DNA from: Boesenbergia rotunda
Taxonomy: Eukaryota; Streptophyta; Magnoliopsida; Zingiberales; Zingiberaceae
Reading direction: 5' to 3'
DNA: 64,000 nucleotides
Assembly: GCA_024364735.1 (NCBI GenBank)
Contig: JAGFNQ010002302.1
Span: 156,444 to 220,443 of the forward strand
In this document: positions 34,405 to 45,669 of the stretch, piece after piece
Numbering within the stretch: the first letter of the stretch is position 1
Layout: the number at the start of each line of letters is the position of its first letter
Program-made: the position numbers and the translations under genes
Notes under the pieces: model-generated
What the model was told of the DNA's origin: nothing
The model's input: the letters and a program-made list of their open reading frames with translations, nothing else
Databases searched by the model: none

Positions 34405-35636
34405 ATCTCCTCCTTGACATTAGAGTTGCAAGTTATTCCAAGCCTTTCTCTAAGCTTTTCAAATCTTGCTCGTGGCAACGGTTTCGTCAACCCATCAGCT
34501 ACCATCTCTTCTGTTGAAATGTGTTCCATATGGATCTGCTGCTTCTTCTCCATTTCTTTCAGATAATAAAACTTGATCTTCATGTGTTTGGTTCTATTGT
34601 GAAAATTTGGATTTTGGCTCATGACTATGTTAGACTTGTTGTCACACAGAATTGTTGTTGCTACTTCTTGATCATGATTCAAGTCGCTTAGCATCTTTCT
34701 GAGCCATATAGCTTGATTAGTTGTTGCTGTTGAACCAACATACTCGACCTCGACAGTAGATTGTGCCACTACTTGCTTCTTGGAGTTCCAAGTGATCATT
34801 CCTGATCCAAGACTGAAGCAGTGCCCTAAGGTGCTCTTCATGCCTTCTTTTGAGCCACCCCAGTCACTATTTGAATACCCGTACAATACTACCTTCTCAT
34901 TCTCTATGGACTTACGATATAGAATTCCATAGGTTCTGGTACTCTTCAAGTACCTTAAGATTCTCTTTGCTTCTACCATATGCCCACGCAGAGGATTGAC
35001 CATGTATCTTGATAGGTAGCTTGTTGCAAACATGATATCCGGTCGGCTATGTGCTAAGTATAATAGGCTGCCGATCAGACATCGAAATTTTGTTGTATTT
35101 GCCAAACTCATTTCTTTACCATCATCAGTTCGGTCATAAACCATAGGAGTGGGCATTGGCTTACATTTCTCCATGTTGTGTGCTCTTAGGATCTGCATAA
35201 GATATTTTTGTTGATGTAAGAAAATACCATTGGTTTGTCTTTGGATCTCCAGGCCTAGAAAATAATTCAACTGTCCAAGCTTGTTCATCTCAAACTTCTC
35301 CTCCATAGCAGCTTGAAAATCTTTTATTTGAACTTGGCAGCTCCCATTGATCAAAATATCATCGACATATATAGAAACTATGAGTATTTGTTCACCATTG
35401 TTTTTGATGTAGAGAGTTGCTTCATTCCAACTCCTCCTGAATTCTTGCGAGATCAAATAGTCGTCGATCTTTGCATACCAAGTTCTCGGTACTTGATTTA
35501 AGCCGTGCAATACTTTCTTCAGCTTATACACCTCCTCCTCACCTTCTTTATAGAATCCTTCTGGCTGTTCTACATATATCTCCTCTTGGAGGTCGCCGTT
35601 CAAAAAAGCGGATTTCACATCCATTTGATAAATTTT
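34341..35636 (-). pseudogene. Copia reverse transcriptase and RNase H region
   Basis: After a stop where Trp is expected (TGA just left of 35637), the frame 35624-34341 reads MDVKSAFLNGDLQEEIYVEQ and on to the catalytic YVDD (residues 86-89 of this frame). The connection follows, then RNase H with YSNSDWGGS, VEVEYVGSTA, ILCDNKSNI and RTKHMKIKFYYLKE. It ends inside the 3' LTR. The polymerase makes the cDNA and RNase H removes the RNA strand. This stretch is open for 427 codons and its key acidic residues look intact. It belongs to one polyprotein with the next entries and is separated only by mutations. Confidence 0.92.
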
Positions 35637-37051
35637 TCAAGAATGATGAGCGACCAAAGCTAAGATAAGTCGTATGGTATCATACCTGGCCACTGTTGCA
35701 AAGATTTCGGAATAGTCTATTCCTTCCTTCTGAGCATAGCCTTTGACAACCAACCTGGCCTTATACTTGTTCAATCTTTCAACTGGATTGAGCTTTAGCT
35801 TGTATATCCACTTCACTCCTATAACCTTCCTGTTGCTTGGTCTATCCACCAGACTCCAGGTTTTGTTCTTCTCTATCATCTCAAGCTCTTGTTTCATTGC
35901 TTGTTCCCATTCAGGATTGCCATACGCCTCTTCAAAGCAAGATGACTCTTCAACAACCGTATTACATCTTTCATAGATGTCCGAGAGCCTTCGGGTTCCT
36001 CTTACTGGGATGTCATCTTCGTCTTCCTCCAAAATTAATTCTGGTTGGTTTACTTCCTCAACTTCTTCATCTTCATCCTGCATGATGTTCGACATTGGTG
36101 TCATAGTATGAATACTTTTCTTGTCCTTCCAATTCCATATGGAATGCTCATCCACCTTGACATCTCTTGCCACAATAATCTTCTGGCTTTCAATGTTGTA
36201 GAGTCTATAGCCATTGGAGTATAGACTATAACCGACAAAAATGTAGATGTCTGCTCTTTTATCCAACTTGTCTCTTCTTATCTCTGGAACCCAAGCATAA
36301 CATGGACTTCCGAAGATTTTGAGATGCCCCACTTGTGGATTCTCGTCAAACCAAGCTTCATACGGTGTCTTCCCTTCCACGGCTTTAGACTCTGCTTGGT
36401 TTTGCAAATAGACAGTAGTGTTTACTGCTTTTGCCCACAAAAACTTTGGTAAGGACTTCTCTTGTAGCATGCATCTCGCCATGCCTAGAATAGTCCTATT
36501 CTTCCGTTCACTTACTCCATTTTGTTGAGGAGTGTAAGGAACGGTTAGCTGGTGATGAATTCCGGCTTCTCTCAACATATCTTCTAATTGCCGTGCGGTA
36601 AACTCTCCATCGTTGTCACTTCTGAAAGTAACAATTTTCTTCTTCGTTTGAGTCTCCACCATTTCTTTAAAGTTCTTGAAATGGCTGAACACTTCTGACT
36701 TGGACTTCATGAAATAAACCCAAGTGTACCTGCTGAAATCATCAATAAATATTACAAAATATCGACTCCTTTTTAACGAAGGTATATTGAGAGGACCAAA
36801 CACATCGCTATGTATCAGTTGGAGTTTCTCCTTAGTTCTCCACACTTGCTCAAGTCTGAATGGTTGTCTATGAAATTTGCCGAGTTGGCAGATTTCACAA
36901 ATCTCATTCGTCTCTTTAAACTTCGGCATTCCTTTCACCATTTCTCTTCTTGACAGACTAGCTAGCGACTGATAATTGCAATGTCCTAGCCTTTTATGTC
37001 ATAGCTCTCTCTCATCGGTGCTTACAGCATTTGTCAGAACTTCTCTCCGAT
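35637..37051 (-). pseudogene. Copia integrase region and start of reverse transcriptase
   Basis: The frame from 36941 holds the end of the zinc-binding domain ([14 protein letters not shown]) and the integrase core with D46 (HSDVFGP), D109 (FRSDNDGEF) and E145 (NGVSERKN), so the D,D-35-E spacing is kept. The first part of the reverse transcriptase follows ([37 protein letters not shown]). Upstream, HKRLGH of the zinc-binding domain is in frame but follows a TGA in place of Trp near 36999. The region ends at a second TGA replacing Trp at about 35637. The enzyme inserts the cDNA. Confidence 0.92.
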
Positions 37052-37567
37052 TCATAGGAAAGCTCCTATCCCCATCTTCACAACAGTAATTAAGTTCTTT
37101 CGAGCATCTCTAATTTCACACTTCTTATCAAAGAAATGAACATCATAATCATCTTCTAGCAACCATCCAATACTTATTAGACCTTGGTGTAAATGAACAT
37201 AAAGTGAATTGAAATTGATTTTTGTACCTGAAAGTGTTGGTACTTCAATGTTGCTTTTGCCTTGCACACGAACTAGCTTTCCATCACCCATTCTTACTTG
37301 CAAGCAATTGCAGGGGTGAACAGTATCGAACAACGATCCGTTCGGTGTCATGTGATGAGTACAACCACTGTCAAGTAGCCACGTATCTTCTTTCCCTTCA
37401 GCAGTCTCATGCATTTCCATTTTAGCCATCAAAGCTATTTCTTCAACCTCCTGATCATCCCTTCTGACTTGATAATTTTGGGATTGAGAATTGTTTCTGC
37501 AATCTCTCGCTAACTTATTGCAGTTCCAACATTTTGCAGGGGGTTTACTTCTGCAAAATTTCTCCAA
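37052..37567 (-). pseudogene. Copia zinc knuckle and aspartic protease region
   Basis: The frame begins in the nucleocapsid region. The second zinc knuckle is damaged (CWNCNKLARDC lacks the Gly-His step). It goes on to the protease active site WLLDSGCTHHM and the flap region (QVRMGDGKLVRVQGKSNIEV). It ends at a frameshift just before the zinc-binding domain of integrase. The first knuckle is in yet another frame (CFVPSVIERDT region near 37590), so there is a shift on either side. Confidence 0.85.
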
Positions 37568-37606
37568 GTGTCCCTTTCTATTACACTTGGAACAAAACAG
37601 ATCCGA

Positions 37607-38347
37607 TCAGAAGTTCCGTTTGGATTCCTCCTTTTGTCCTTTCTTTTCATTGTTGTTGTTGGAGTGACCTTTGAACTTCGATACTTGCGTCTTGCCTTTG
37701 AATTTGGCCACCAACGTCGTCTCGGTCGCTTGGCCAATTCTATTCTCCTTCCTCAATTCAACCGCTTGTAGGGAGTTCACCAACTCGGCAACACTTATTT
37801 GCGACAGGTCACGCGAGTCTTCCAAAGAAGAAAATTTTGATTCAAACTTCTCTGGCAAGCTCACCAACACCTTCTCAACAACTCTTGCATCCGGCATAAA
37901 CTCTCCATGTAGTCTAATTTGATTGACTACTTTCATTAATCTATCGACAAAATCTTTTACTGCTTCCACCTCCGTCATCCTTATCAACTCAAATTCCCGT
38001 CTCAAGTTCAAGACTTGCATTTGCTTCGTCTTGGTACTTCCTTGAAATTCCTCGCTCAGCCTATCCCATGCACCTTTTGCCGTTTCACAGTCCATAATTC
38101 TTATGAATATGGTCTCTGATATAGTTGCATGAATCATGCTAAGCGCCTTGTATTTCTTGGCGTTCTCCTCGGCATAGAACCTCTGCTGCTGTACAGTTGG
38201 GTTTTCTCTCAACTCGGCAGGTGGTGCATCAGACTCTACCGAGCTCCAGAGATCGGCACCCTTCGAAAAGGTTTTCATCTTCACGACCCACATGACATAA
38301 TTTTGACCGTCGAAGGTTGGTGGTGCTCCGGTTGTAATGCTCGTCAT
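37607..38347 (-). pseudogene. Copia gag region
   Basis: The start ATG at 38347 gives MTSITTGAPPTFDGQNYVMW, the usual beginning of copia-type Gag (DUF4219/UBN2). The block AMSMIHATISE-like region, KGAWDRLSEEFQGSTKTKQM, LRREFELIRM and VEKVLVSLPEKFESKFSSLE follows. It is open for about 246 codons until a frameshift near 37607 before the zinc knuckles. Gag forms the particle that holds the RNA. An upstream in-frame ATG at 38410 overlaps the primer site and is unlikely to be used. Confidence 0.88.
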
Positions 38348-38410
38348 GTTGGAGGTGCTTAGGCCGCACGGTACTTTGAGTTTCAAGACAGAACCTCGCT
38401 CTGATACCAC

Positions 38411-38734
38411 TGTTGGAAAGAAAAGGATGATGAGGTAGGAGGTGTAGAGAGAAAGGAGAGAACAAAATATACTTCAAGTAGCAATTGAAACTCACAAATT
38501 GAACTCATACAATTACAAGCACCCTCATGGGTTATCTATACTAACTTGGTTGAAAAGATTTAATCAAATACATATTGTATTTCAAGAGACCAATTTTAAG
38601 GTCATTTATTGCCTTTGAATTGATGGTGAATTGAACACTTTGCCAACTTGATTTTCACCTCTTCATGCCTTCATGTAGTGACCAATTTTGCTTTTGCTTT
38701 AGAAGATATGCAACATTTGATGTCAACTACAACA
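38411..38734 (-). repeat. 5' LTR of the Copia element
   Basis: It is the promoter-bearing LTR for the minus-strand transcript, directly followed (leftward) by the tRNA-Met primer site. Confidence 0.95.
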
Positions 38735-39554
38735 TGTTTGTGTTGATGGTGAAATTGCACATATGGTTGTCAAGTTTGAGCTGGCATTTTCGTATCCGCT
38801 AATATACACATTGCGTGTGAGTATGATATCATGGAATTTTCATTTCATCTCTTCAAGGTTTACTTAATGAATGTTTCTAGTGACAAAAGACGATTCGTTT
38901 ATCTATAGTGTTTCGTCAATCCATTCTAGGACCAATAGGTAAATCAGAGGGGCTATTAGTCTAGATGTTACAGTTAGAGCGTGGGGAAGGTGGACACGTT
39001 AATTTTATCATATTTTGATTTCTAGATTTTAAGATGATAACATTTATATATTAATTATTAATACATTCTATGAGGATACTTAATTAATGAATGAATGCTC
39101 TCAGAGCTTGAAAAGTTGTCATTTTATTGTCCTATTATTAACACTGTCCAGTGACTTAACAGAATGCCAAAGCTTCAAGGGCATGTCCAATTGACTAGCA
39201 TTTGGTGGTAGGATTGCTACAATGGACATGGTGGATATGGAATCTCGATAAAAAATAATATATAACATTCTCTCGTATGTTCATCAATTATAATTTCTTG
39301 ATCGTTTCATCTTTTTGCTGCAACAGAACGACAAAGTTACAAATATGGAACAGCCTTTTTTGTTTTATTAAGGGTAAAATAATATTAATGATTTTATTTT
39401 ATTTAATCGCTTAAAATAAATTTGTTGAAATTCTCTCTTTTATAAATTAATATATAGTGGATTGCTCAGAATTCTGGAATATTATTCATGCGCTTGTATG
39501 ATATCCATTAATGCTAAGGATCTTATTAGTGAGATTTTTTTTTTTTTTTTTTGC

Positions 39555-39735
39555 TTTCGGGTATAGCTGAAGGACGATTAATTATCCCCAACTATGATAT
39601 ATTTTATAAGAATTTTTTCTTCAAATGGAACGCGAACCCTAGGATGTTGGATTTCTGGACCGTCCGTCATGAACATTTTCCGATTTATCTTGATAATTGA
39701 TGAAAAATTTTTATGGGATCGAACCGATCATCCGA
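39555..39735 (+). mobile_element. degenerate SINE (family 1), 5' part damaged
   Basis: From the box region onward it matches the SINE at 966-1206: CTTCAAATGGAACGCGAACC, GGATTTCTGGACCGTCC and CATTTTCCGATTTATCTTG keep order and spacing. A T-run precedes it. No duplication was identified. Confidence 0.75.
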
Positions 39736-40342
39736 AATGAAAAAAACTTCGTTAATAATTTTTTTTTTAATGATTTTTCTTTACGACTCCATTCTTTCGT
39801 CATTTTAAGTGACAACTTATTATTTCAAATGTTGTCAATATTAATACATAACATTTATCTTTTTTTTATTAATCTAAAAAAGAAATTATTTAATCTAGTA
39901 TTTAATTTACAATCGCCTCTTCTACTTTCATCAACATCCAAACCCATTTTTTCCTTCGTGTTGTCTGGTCATCCTCAACTATTCCATCCTTTCCTACTGA
40001 ACTTTCATCGACGAGTGCAAAATTCTAATCAATGACACACCCCACGGAGCTTGCTCACTCCGACGTTAAGAGCTTTGCCACAATGCCGTCTTTCATTCTA
40101 ATCTCAACCTCATACTTACTCTCACATAATAAAATAAAATTTGCCCTTGAATATGGTATTTTTTTAAATATTTAAGTAAGGATGTAAATGTACCAAATAT
40201 TCGTAAATAAATTTAGTATTCGATTTGATAAAAATTTATTTATATTCGTTCAATATATATAAGATCAATTAAATAAATAAGCTCGAACAACTTATTAAAC
40301 TAAATAAACAAACTTATACACATGTGTGTTCAACTTGTTAAG

Positions 40343-40407
40343 GTTCATGAACAACGTTCATGAACAATGTTCGTGAACAACGTTTATGAATAACGTTCGT
40401 GAATTAT
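40343..40407. repeat. 13-bp tandem repeat, five units
   Basis: Units of the type GTTCATGAACAAC (with A/G and A/T changes) repeat five times. The half-palindromic GTTCATGAAC recalls remnants of plant LTR elements. DNA to 40720 has further loose duplicates around CAAGCCAAGCTTGAATTGA. Confidence 0.85.
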
Positions 40408-40804
40408 ATTGATTAATAAAACTCTTTTTAACGTGCCAAATAAATAAAAAAATTAAAAGATAAACAAATAAGATTGAGTTATTAAGCTCAATAATCAATT
40501 AAACAAGTAAAAATTTCACACAATCAAATAACTTTGAATTGAGAACTCGATAACATCTAAACGAATAAAGTTCAAGCCAAGCTTGAATTGAAAGCTCGAT
40601 ACATTTAAACGAACTAAGATCAAGCCAAGTTTAAGCTCAACAAAAATAAACCAAGCCAAACTTGAACGATCATTTTAGACTTGGCTTGACTTGACTCAAT
40701 TATTTTATCAAACATGCTTAAACCTCCCAGAGGTTGGCTTGCTTACAACCTTATATTTAAGGATCAAATTTTAGCCTTGAAGAATTAAAGGATAGATTTT
40801 TTTT

Positions 40805-40925
40805 AACGGGCAGTTGACGTAAAAATACTGAGCCGATGGGCTATTTGTTGCGAGCGTTTCTTAATTTATCCCGGTGGTCGATGAAATTTTTTTATGAAAC
40901 TGAATCGGTTATTTTCGATATTAAT
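40805..40925 (+). mobile_element. SINE (family 1) 3' remnant
   Basis: GTTGCGAGCGTTTCTTAATT, TATCCCGGTGGTCGATGAAA and the following ATGAAACTGAATCGGTTA fit the 3' third of the family 1 SINE. The 5' part is missing or unrecognisable. Confidence 0.6.
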
Positions 40926-41799
40926 TGGTATAAATTACATATGATAAAATGTAAATAACTTTAAACTCATGTGTTTTCTATAAGTTGCATTCTCAATAGT
41001 AATTGGTACAATGCCATGCATATGTTCCCAAGGCTGCTTGATGAGATGATGACAATCGCTCCTATTGGGAAAGCGGTAGAAGAGAGGGGAACGCAAAAGG
41101 AGTGTTTGGTTTACTTCATTTTTTTTTTATTTTTTAGAAAATCATATTTTCTCCTTTTTTAACAAATGACTTTGTTTCATTTTTTAGTTTTCTAGAAAAT
41201 ATTATATCTTTTTCTAAAACATAAGTGTGAAAATTATAAACTAAACACGTTTTTTGAAAAATCATATTTTCTCAGAAAAAATAGAAAATATGAAAAATGG
41301 AAATTGAAAAGATGGAAGTTGCCCTCCTCCTCCTATAGACATTGAGGGATCCGCTGGCAGAAAAGAGAACCCCAAGAATCAAGCAATAGCAGCGGATGGG
41401 AGTCGAGTTCCCTTCGGTGTGTGGCGGCGTGTGGTTTTAATGGCAAAGGGTTCGCTCCGCGAGGAGAGGCACTCAAGAGGGAAATTGATGGCGGAGGAGA
41501 TGTGCCTATGGAGGAGTAGACTACGTTGATCTAGGACGAAGCATAGGTGGAATCAATGACGTCCTGCATCTAGTTCTGGCAATTGATTGGGAGGTCGTTC
41601 CGTGTGTTTTGGGTTTTTTTGAGAGAAGGGAGGAGGAAAAGGCTACATCGATGATTGAGGTTGAGAGGGAAGTGCCGACATATGGGTGAGTAGAGATGAC
41701 AATTTCCTCCAAATTCGATAGAGGATCGATGTCCTATCCGAATGGAAGAGGGTATAGAGGAACTATCAATATCTGATATTAGACTCGAATATTTGATTA

Positions 41800-41804
<5 letters not shown>

Positions 41805-41870
<66 letters not shown>
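41805..41870. repeat. (TA)n microsatellite, 33 units
   Basis: It is a pure alternating TA run. Its length is likely variable and assembly-sensitive. Confidence 0.97.
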
Positions 41871-41875
<5 letters not shown>

Positions 41876-42324
41876 ATATTTTCTTTTCTCAACTTATTAT
41901 GAGAGTGTTTGGTAGAATTTCAACTAGTTACTTTTTAGATTCTAACTACACAGAAATACTTTTGAGTATTTATGAATGATAGATTCTACTTTAATTTTTA
42001 TAACTTTTACTAAAAAACTAGAAGAACAAATTTGATGCTTTTACTTACTTCTGTTTTTTTATTTATGATATAAAATTAAAAGTTAATATTCACGTTCTTA
42101 AATAATTTACCATTTTACATAATTTTCTAAAAATAATATTTTATTCTTAAATTTAAATTTTTAGAATTACATATATATATATTATATTTATAGAAATTAT
42201 GTTATTTTTTATATATTTATTTTTATTAATTTTATATATTTTTTCAAACATTCATATTATTAAAAAAATTAATTTTGATACAATATTCAAAATATAACAC
42301 TACAAAAAAGTCACGGTTACCGAC

Positions 42325-43775
42325 GAATATTACCGACGAAATTTCGTCGGTAATGACCCTTTCCGACGGAACTACAACGGGGAAAAACCGTCAGAATAAT
42401 AATCGTCAGAATAATATTACCGACTGTTAGAGATTGCAAGGGTACAAACTTAGTCCCACATTAAGAAACACATGAGAAGATCATTGGTTTATAAGGAATA
42501 TGTTATCTCCATTGGTAAGAGGCATTTTGGGGAGAGCCCAAGAGCAAAACCATGAGGGCTTAGGCCCAAAGTTGACAATATCATACCATTGTGGAGGTAT
42601 CCTAATTCCTTTTGGTCATAACAATTGGTATCAGAGCCAGGTTGCTCATCCAGATATAACCATGTGCGTTAAGCCTTAAATAAAGGATATGTGGGCTCCC
42701 GTGTCTTGAACAAAGATGACCAGTTCTAGCTGCGGCTAGGTGGTGAAGTCCTAGTAGGTCAGGTGGACCGAGGGACAGAAAGTCCTAGTGGATCAGACAT
42801 CAAGAACGGAAAAGGTTTCCGTTTGTGGTGGGGGCATGTGGTCCTTTGTTTGAGGGGGGGATTGTTAGAGATTGCAAGGGTGCAAACTTAGTCCCACATT
42901 AAGAAACACATGAGAAGATCATTGGTTTATAAGGAATATGTTATCTCCATTGGTAAGAGGCCTTTTGGGGAGAGCCCAAGAGCAAAACCATGAGGGCTTA
43001 GGCCTAAAGTTGACAATATCATACCATTGTGGATGTATCCTAATTCCTTTTGGTCCTAACAATTGGTATCAGAGCCAGGTTGCTCATCCAGATATAACCA
43101 TCTGCGTTAAGCCTTAAATAAAGGATATGTGGGCTCCCGTGTCTTGAACAAAGATGACCAGTTCTAGCTGCGGCTAGGTGGTGAAGTCCTAGTAGGTCAG
43201 GTGGACCGAGGGACAGAAAGTCCTAGTGGATCAGACATCAAGAACGGAAAAGATTTCCGTTTGTGGTGGGGGCATGTGGTCCTTTGTTTGAGGGGGGATT
43301 GTTAGAGATTGCAAGGGTGCAAACTTAGTCGCACATTAAGAAACACATGGGAAGATCATTGGTTTATAAGGAATATGGTATCTCCATTGGTAAGAGGCCT
43401 TTTGGGGAGAGCCCAAGAGCAAAACTATGAGGGCTTAGGCCCAAAGTTGATAATATCATACCATTGTGGAAGTATCCTAATTCCTTTTGGTCCTAACACT
43501 GACGAATTAATTAATCCGCCGGTAAATAACATTCACCGACGGAAGGATTCCGTCGACGTTCACCGACGGAATCCATGTTTCCGTCGGTGTTTACTGACAA
43601 TTTTTCGTTGGTAAACACCGACGAAAACTTGATTTCCGTCGGCATTCACCGACGGAAACCTGGATTCCGTTAGTGAACGCCGACGGAAACCTGGATTCCG
43701 TCGGTAAACACCGACCGAAAATTGAGTTCCGTCGGTGATGTATGTCGATACATTCTCGACGGATCCCTATTTCCG
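42325..43775. repeat. subterminal repeats of CACTA 2 (split by the TRIM)
   Basis: Copies of CACCGACGGAA and the inverse TTCCGTCGGTG occur about 15 times, in 42325-42424 and 43499-43775, often as inverted pairs around a short spacer. The motif differs from that of CACTA 1, so the two elements belong to different subfamilies. Confidence 0.88.
42420..43503 (+). mobile_element. tandem TRIM: three LTRs and two internal domains
   Basis: The LTRs are 42425-42623, 42863-43061 and 43300-43498, each 199 bp, starting TGTTAGAGATTG and ending TAACA. The internal parts, 42624-42862 (239 bp) and 43062-43299 (238 bp), begin with ATTGGTATCAGAGCCAGG (initiator tRNA-Met primer site) and end with a GAGGGGGG purine tract. 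Flanks are CCGAC (42420-42424) and CTGAC (43499-43503), a 5-bp duplication with one change. It has no coding capacity: a terminal-repeat retrotransposon in miniature in the LTR-int-LTR-int-LTR form, sitting in the subterminal region of CACTA 2. Confidence 0.95.
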
Positions 43776-44038
43776 TCGAAATTTTTTAAAAAAATTAACA
43801 AATTTTTATTTATTTAATCCGATCCAAGATATATTTTACACATGTTGCAAAATTAAAAAACAGAGCATCATATTTCACAAACAAACATATAAACAATACG
43901 ATTTTAACAAACAAACATAAACATATAAACAATACGATTTAACAAACAAATATTACAACGAAAATAATTCATATTTCCAAGTTTTACTCAATCAAGACTA
44001 TCTTTTTATAACTCTGGACAAATTCAACCTTCAAGTTC

Positions 44039-44194
44039 TTAGACATGATGCTCTGTTTTTAGGCGGCTCACATTCTTGAGCTTGGGCATGGGAATTGAAG
44101 CAACCTCTGGACTGATAGAGACCAAATACTCGTTGTTGATGCTATTAATAATGCTATTGGAGCAAGAACAAGTTTCCCTTGCATCAGGTTTTGC
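44039..44194 (-). pseudogene. captured DEMETER/ROS1-type DNA glycosylase exon
   Basis: On the minus strand, after a TGTAG acceptor at 44195, the frame reads AKPDARETCSCSNSIINSIN, then NEYLVSISPEVASIPMPKLK and NVSRLKTEHHV, then TAA. SIPMPKLKNVSRL.TEH is a signature of the DEMETER/ROS1 family just after the glycosylase and iron-sulfur region; in the family a Tyr follows where the stop is. These enzymes excise 5-methylcytosine in active demethylation. Upstream on the same strand are possible small exons near 44720-44660 (MGKNLRIKTAPSHKRPLLDH), 44452-44402 and 44330-44285 with AG/GT edges, whose origin I do not recognise. It is a fragment only. Confidence 0.75.
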
Positions 44195-44588
44195 CTACAA
44201 ATGAAAGATTGTCAACATACACATCTTTATTTAATTCGAATAACAGACAAATGGATTTATTACATACCAACTGTAAAATCCTACAGAATGTGACATTTTC
44301 TGGCTGATGTACACAAAATAGTAGTGTTAGTCGGAACATTCATGAAGAAGAAGCAACTAACATTGTAAATAGCAAAGTGAACAGCTCGGAATCCAAATTA
44401 CCTGAATTGCATCACCATGTTCAAGATCTGTCAAAGCACGACTGGAGGAATCCTAAAATTTCAATAAGTAGGATCATTTAAGTCTAGTCAGGTCTAGGAA
44501 AATAGTTAAATCGCCAGATGACATTTTTTTTTCTAAATGACATTTAGATGGAACACTAACACTGGCAATTTTACACTTCATATAGCAA

Positions 44589-44610
44589 AACACACACACA
44601 CACACACACG
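44589..44610. repeat. short (CA)n run
   Basis: About ten CA units with one G change lie within an apparent intron on the minus strand. Confidence 0.8.
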
Positions 44611-44867
44611 CACGAATTAACTATGAGCCAAGAATCCAGGAAAAGAAGACGCTACCTCGTGATCAAGTAGTGGTCGCTTGTGGCTTGGTGCCGTCTTGAT
44701 CCTAAGATTCTTCCCCATCGCGCTCTCCTCCCTGTTCCAAGATCAGATTGCACCTTTAGTGTCCGAAGCATCGTCGGAGTAACATTAATGGAAGCGTCAC
44801 TCGAATGAATTAAATTCTAACGCCATTTCCAACTCAACCATAAAATTTCAACAATAAATCCTGAAAA

Positions 44868-45141
44868 TAATGCTTGGTGTATAGAACAAAAAAAAAAAAA
44901 AAAAAAAATGAAACCGCCACCTTAGCGGTCCTCTGGTCCTTGCCCCACGGGTGTCCAGAGGGAGGCAAATCACGGTTTACTGGTCGGGTAAGGCGCCTGA
45001 GGCCGAGAGAATTTAAGCCAGCAGACCAAATTTTTATCCCGTATGCGACTGACGACTCTCAAACCTGAGACCTTCGGAACAAGCGGTCATACGCCTTACC
45101 AACCGAGCTAGTTCGTGGGGGTAATGCTTGGTGTATAGAAC
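44868..45141 (-). mobile_element. tRNA-derived SINE (family 2) with 20-bp target-site duplications
   Basis: The body is 44888-45121, minus strand. Read that way it begins near CCCCCACGAACTAGCTCGGT (box A region) with box B-like GGTTTGAGAGTCG, and ends in a T-run (the A-run at 44888-44908 on plus). TAATGCTTGGTGTATAGAAC flanks it exactly at 44868-44887 and 45122-45141. It differs from family 1 in sequence and in its T-type tail. The 45130-45240 flank repeats AACGCTTGGTGTATAAAA several times, which predates the insertion. Confidence 0.88.
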
Positions 45142-45669
45142 TCTAACGCTTGGTGTATAAAACTTGGTGTATAACATGTATAAAACTCTAACGAAATATA
45201 AAACTCCAACGCTTGGTGTATAAAATAATGCACCATCCTAACAAAATATTGGATCCTGAAAAATATCAAAATTGAAAGAAGAACATTATGAAATAAATGA
45301 ATCCGTGTTGTGTAGAGACTGACAAAATATTAACATGTTTCATATAGTAATGTGGTAGTATGGTAGAACAATCACCATAATTTGTTCCACCTGAATATAA
45401 ACATGATAAGGATGTCTAGATACAAAATAAAGAATCCTGTAAGCCAAAAATAAAATATAATATAATGTAATTACAGAATAAATAAATTTTACATGATTTT
45501 AATAAAACAAATGTTATAGTTTAACATACCTTAAAAAAATCTACTCACCACCGTCTGTTGGGTCTTGAGTCTCCTGTGACTCAAAACCATGCTGTGTTTG
45601 TGTTGGAGGGGTGAAAGTACCTATGACCGTCAAAAAATGATCCATCAATTTTTTATGGCTGACCTCTCT

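Larger units (their letters stand above)
34076..38739 (-). mobile_element. Ty1/copia LTR retrotransposon, full length but mutated
   Basis: The body is 34081-38734 (4654 bp). The LTRs at 34081-34404 and 38411-38734 are both 324 bp with about 12 differences (roughly 3.7%). TGTTT is duplicated at 34076-34080 and 38735-38739. The primer site lies inside the right LTR (38398-38410, minus TGGTATCAGAGC, initiator tRNA-Met). The purine tract on the minus strand abuts the left LTR (AAGGAGGAGA, about 34405-34415). Order on the minus strand is gag, protease, integrase, reverse transcriptase, RNase H: the copia order. Several stops and shifts mean it cannot make the full polyprotein. Confidence 0.96.
38740..42294. 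other. intergenic DNA between the Copia element and CACTA 2
   Basis: No gene recognised. It holds two SINE remnants, a 13-bp tandem repeat and a (TA)n run, listed separately. The GC-richer part 41330-41760 is open in places but shows no known domain. Confidence 0.55.

Noticed and set aside
42425..43498. simple tandem satellite of about 438 bp
   Set aside because: Each unit splits into LTR, tRNA-Met primer site and purine tract, and a 5-bp duplication flanks the whole.
44990..45121. tRNA gene on the minus strand
   Set aside because: Same reasoning: it is the head of a SINE with 20-bp duplications.
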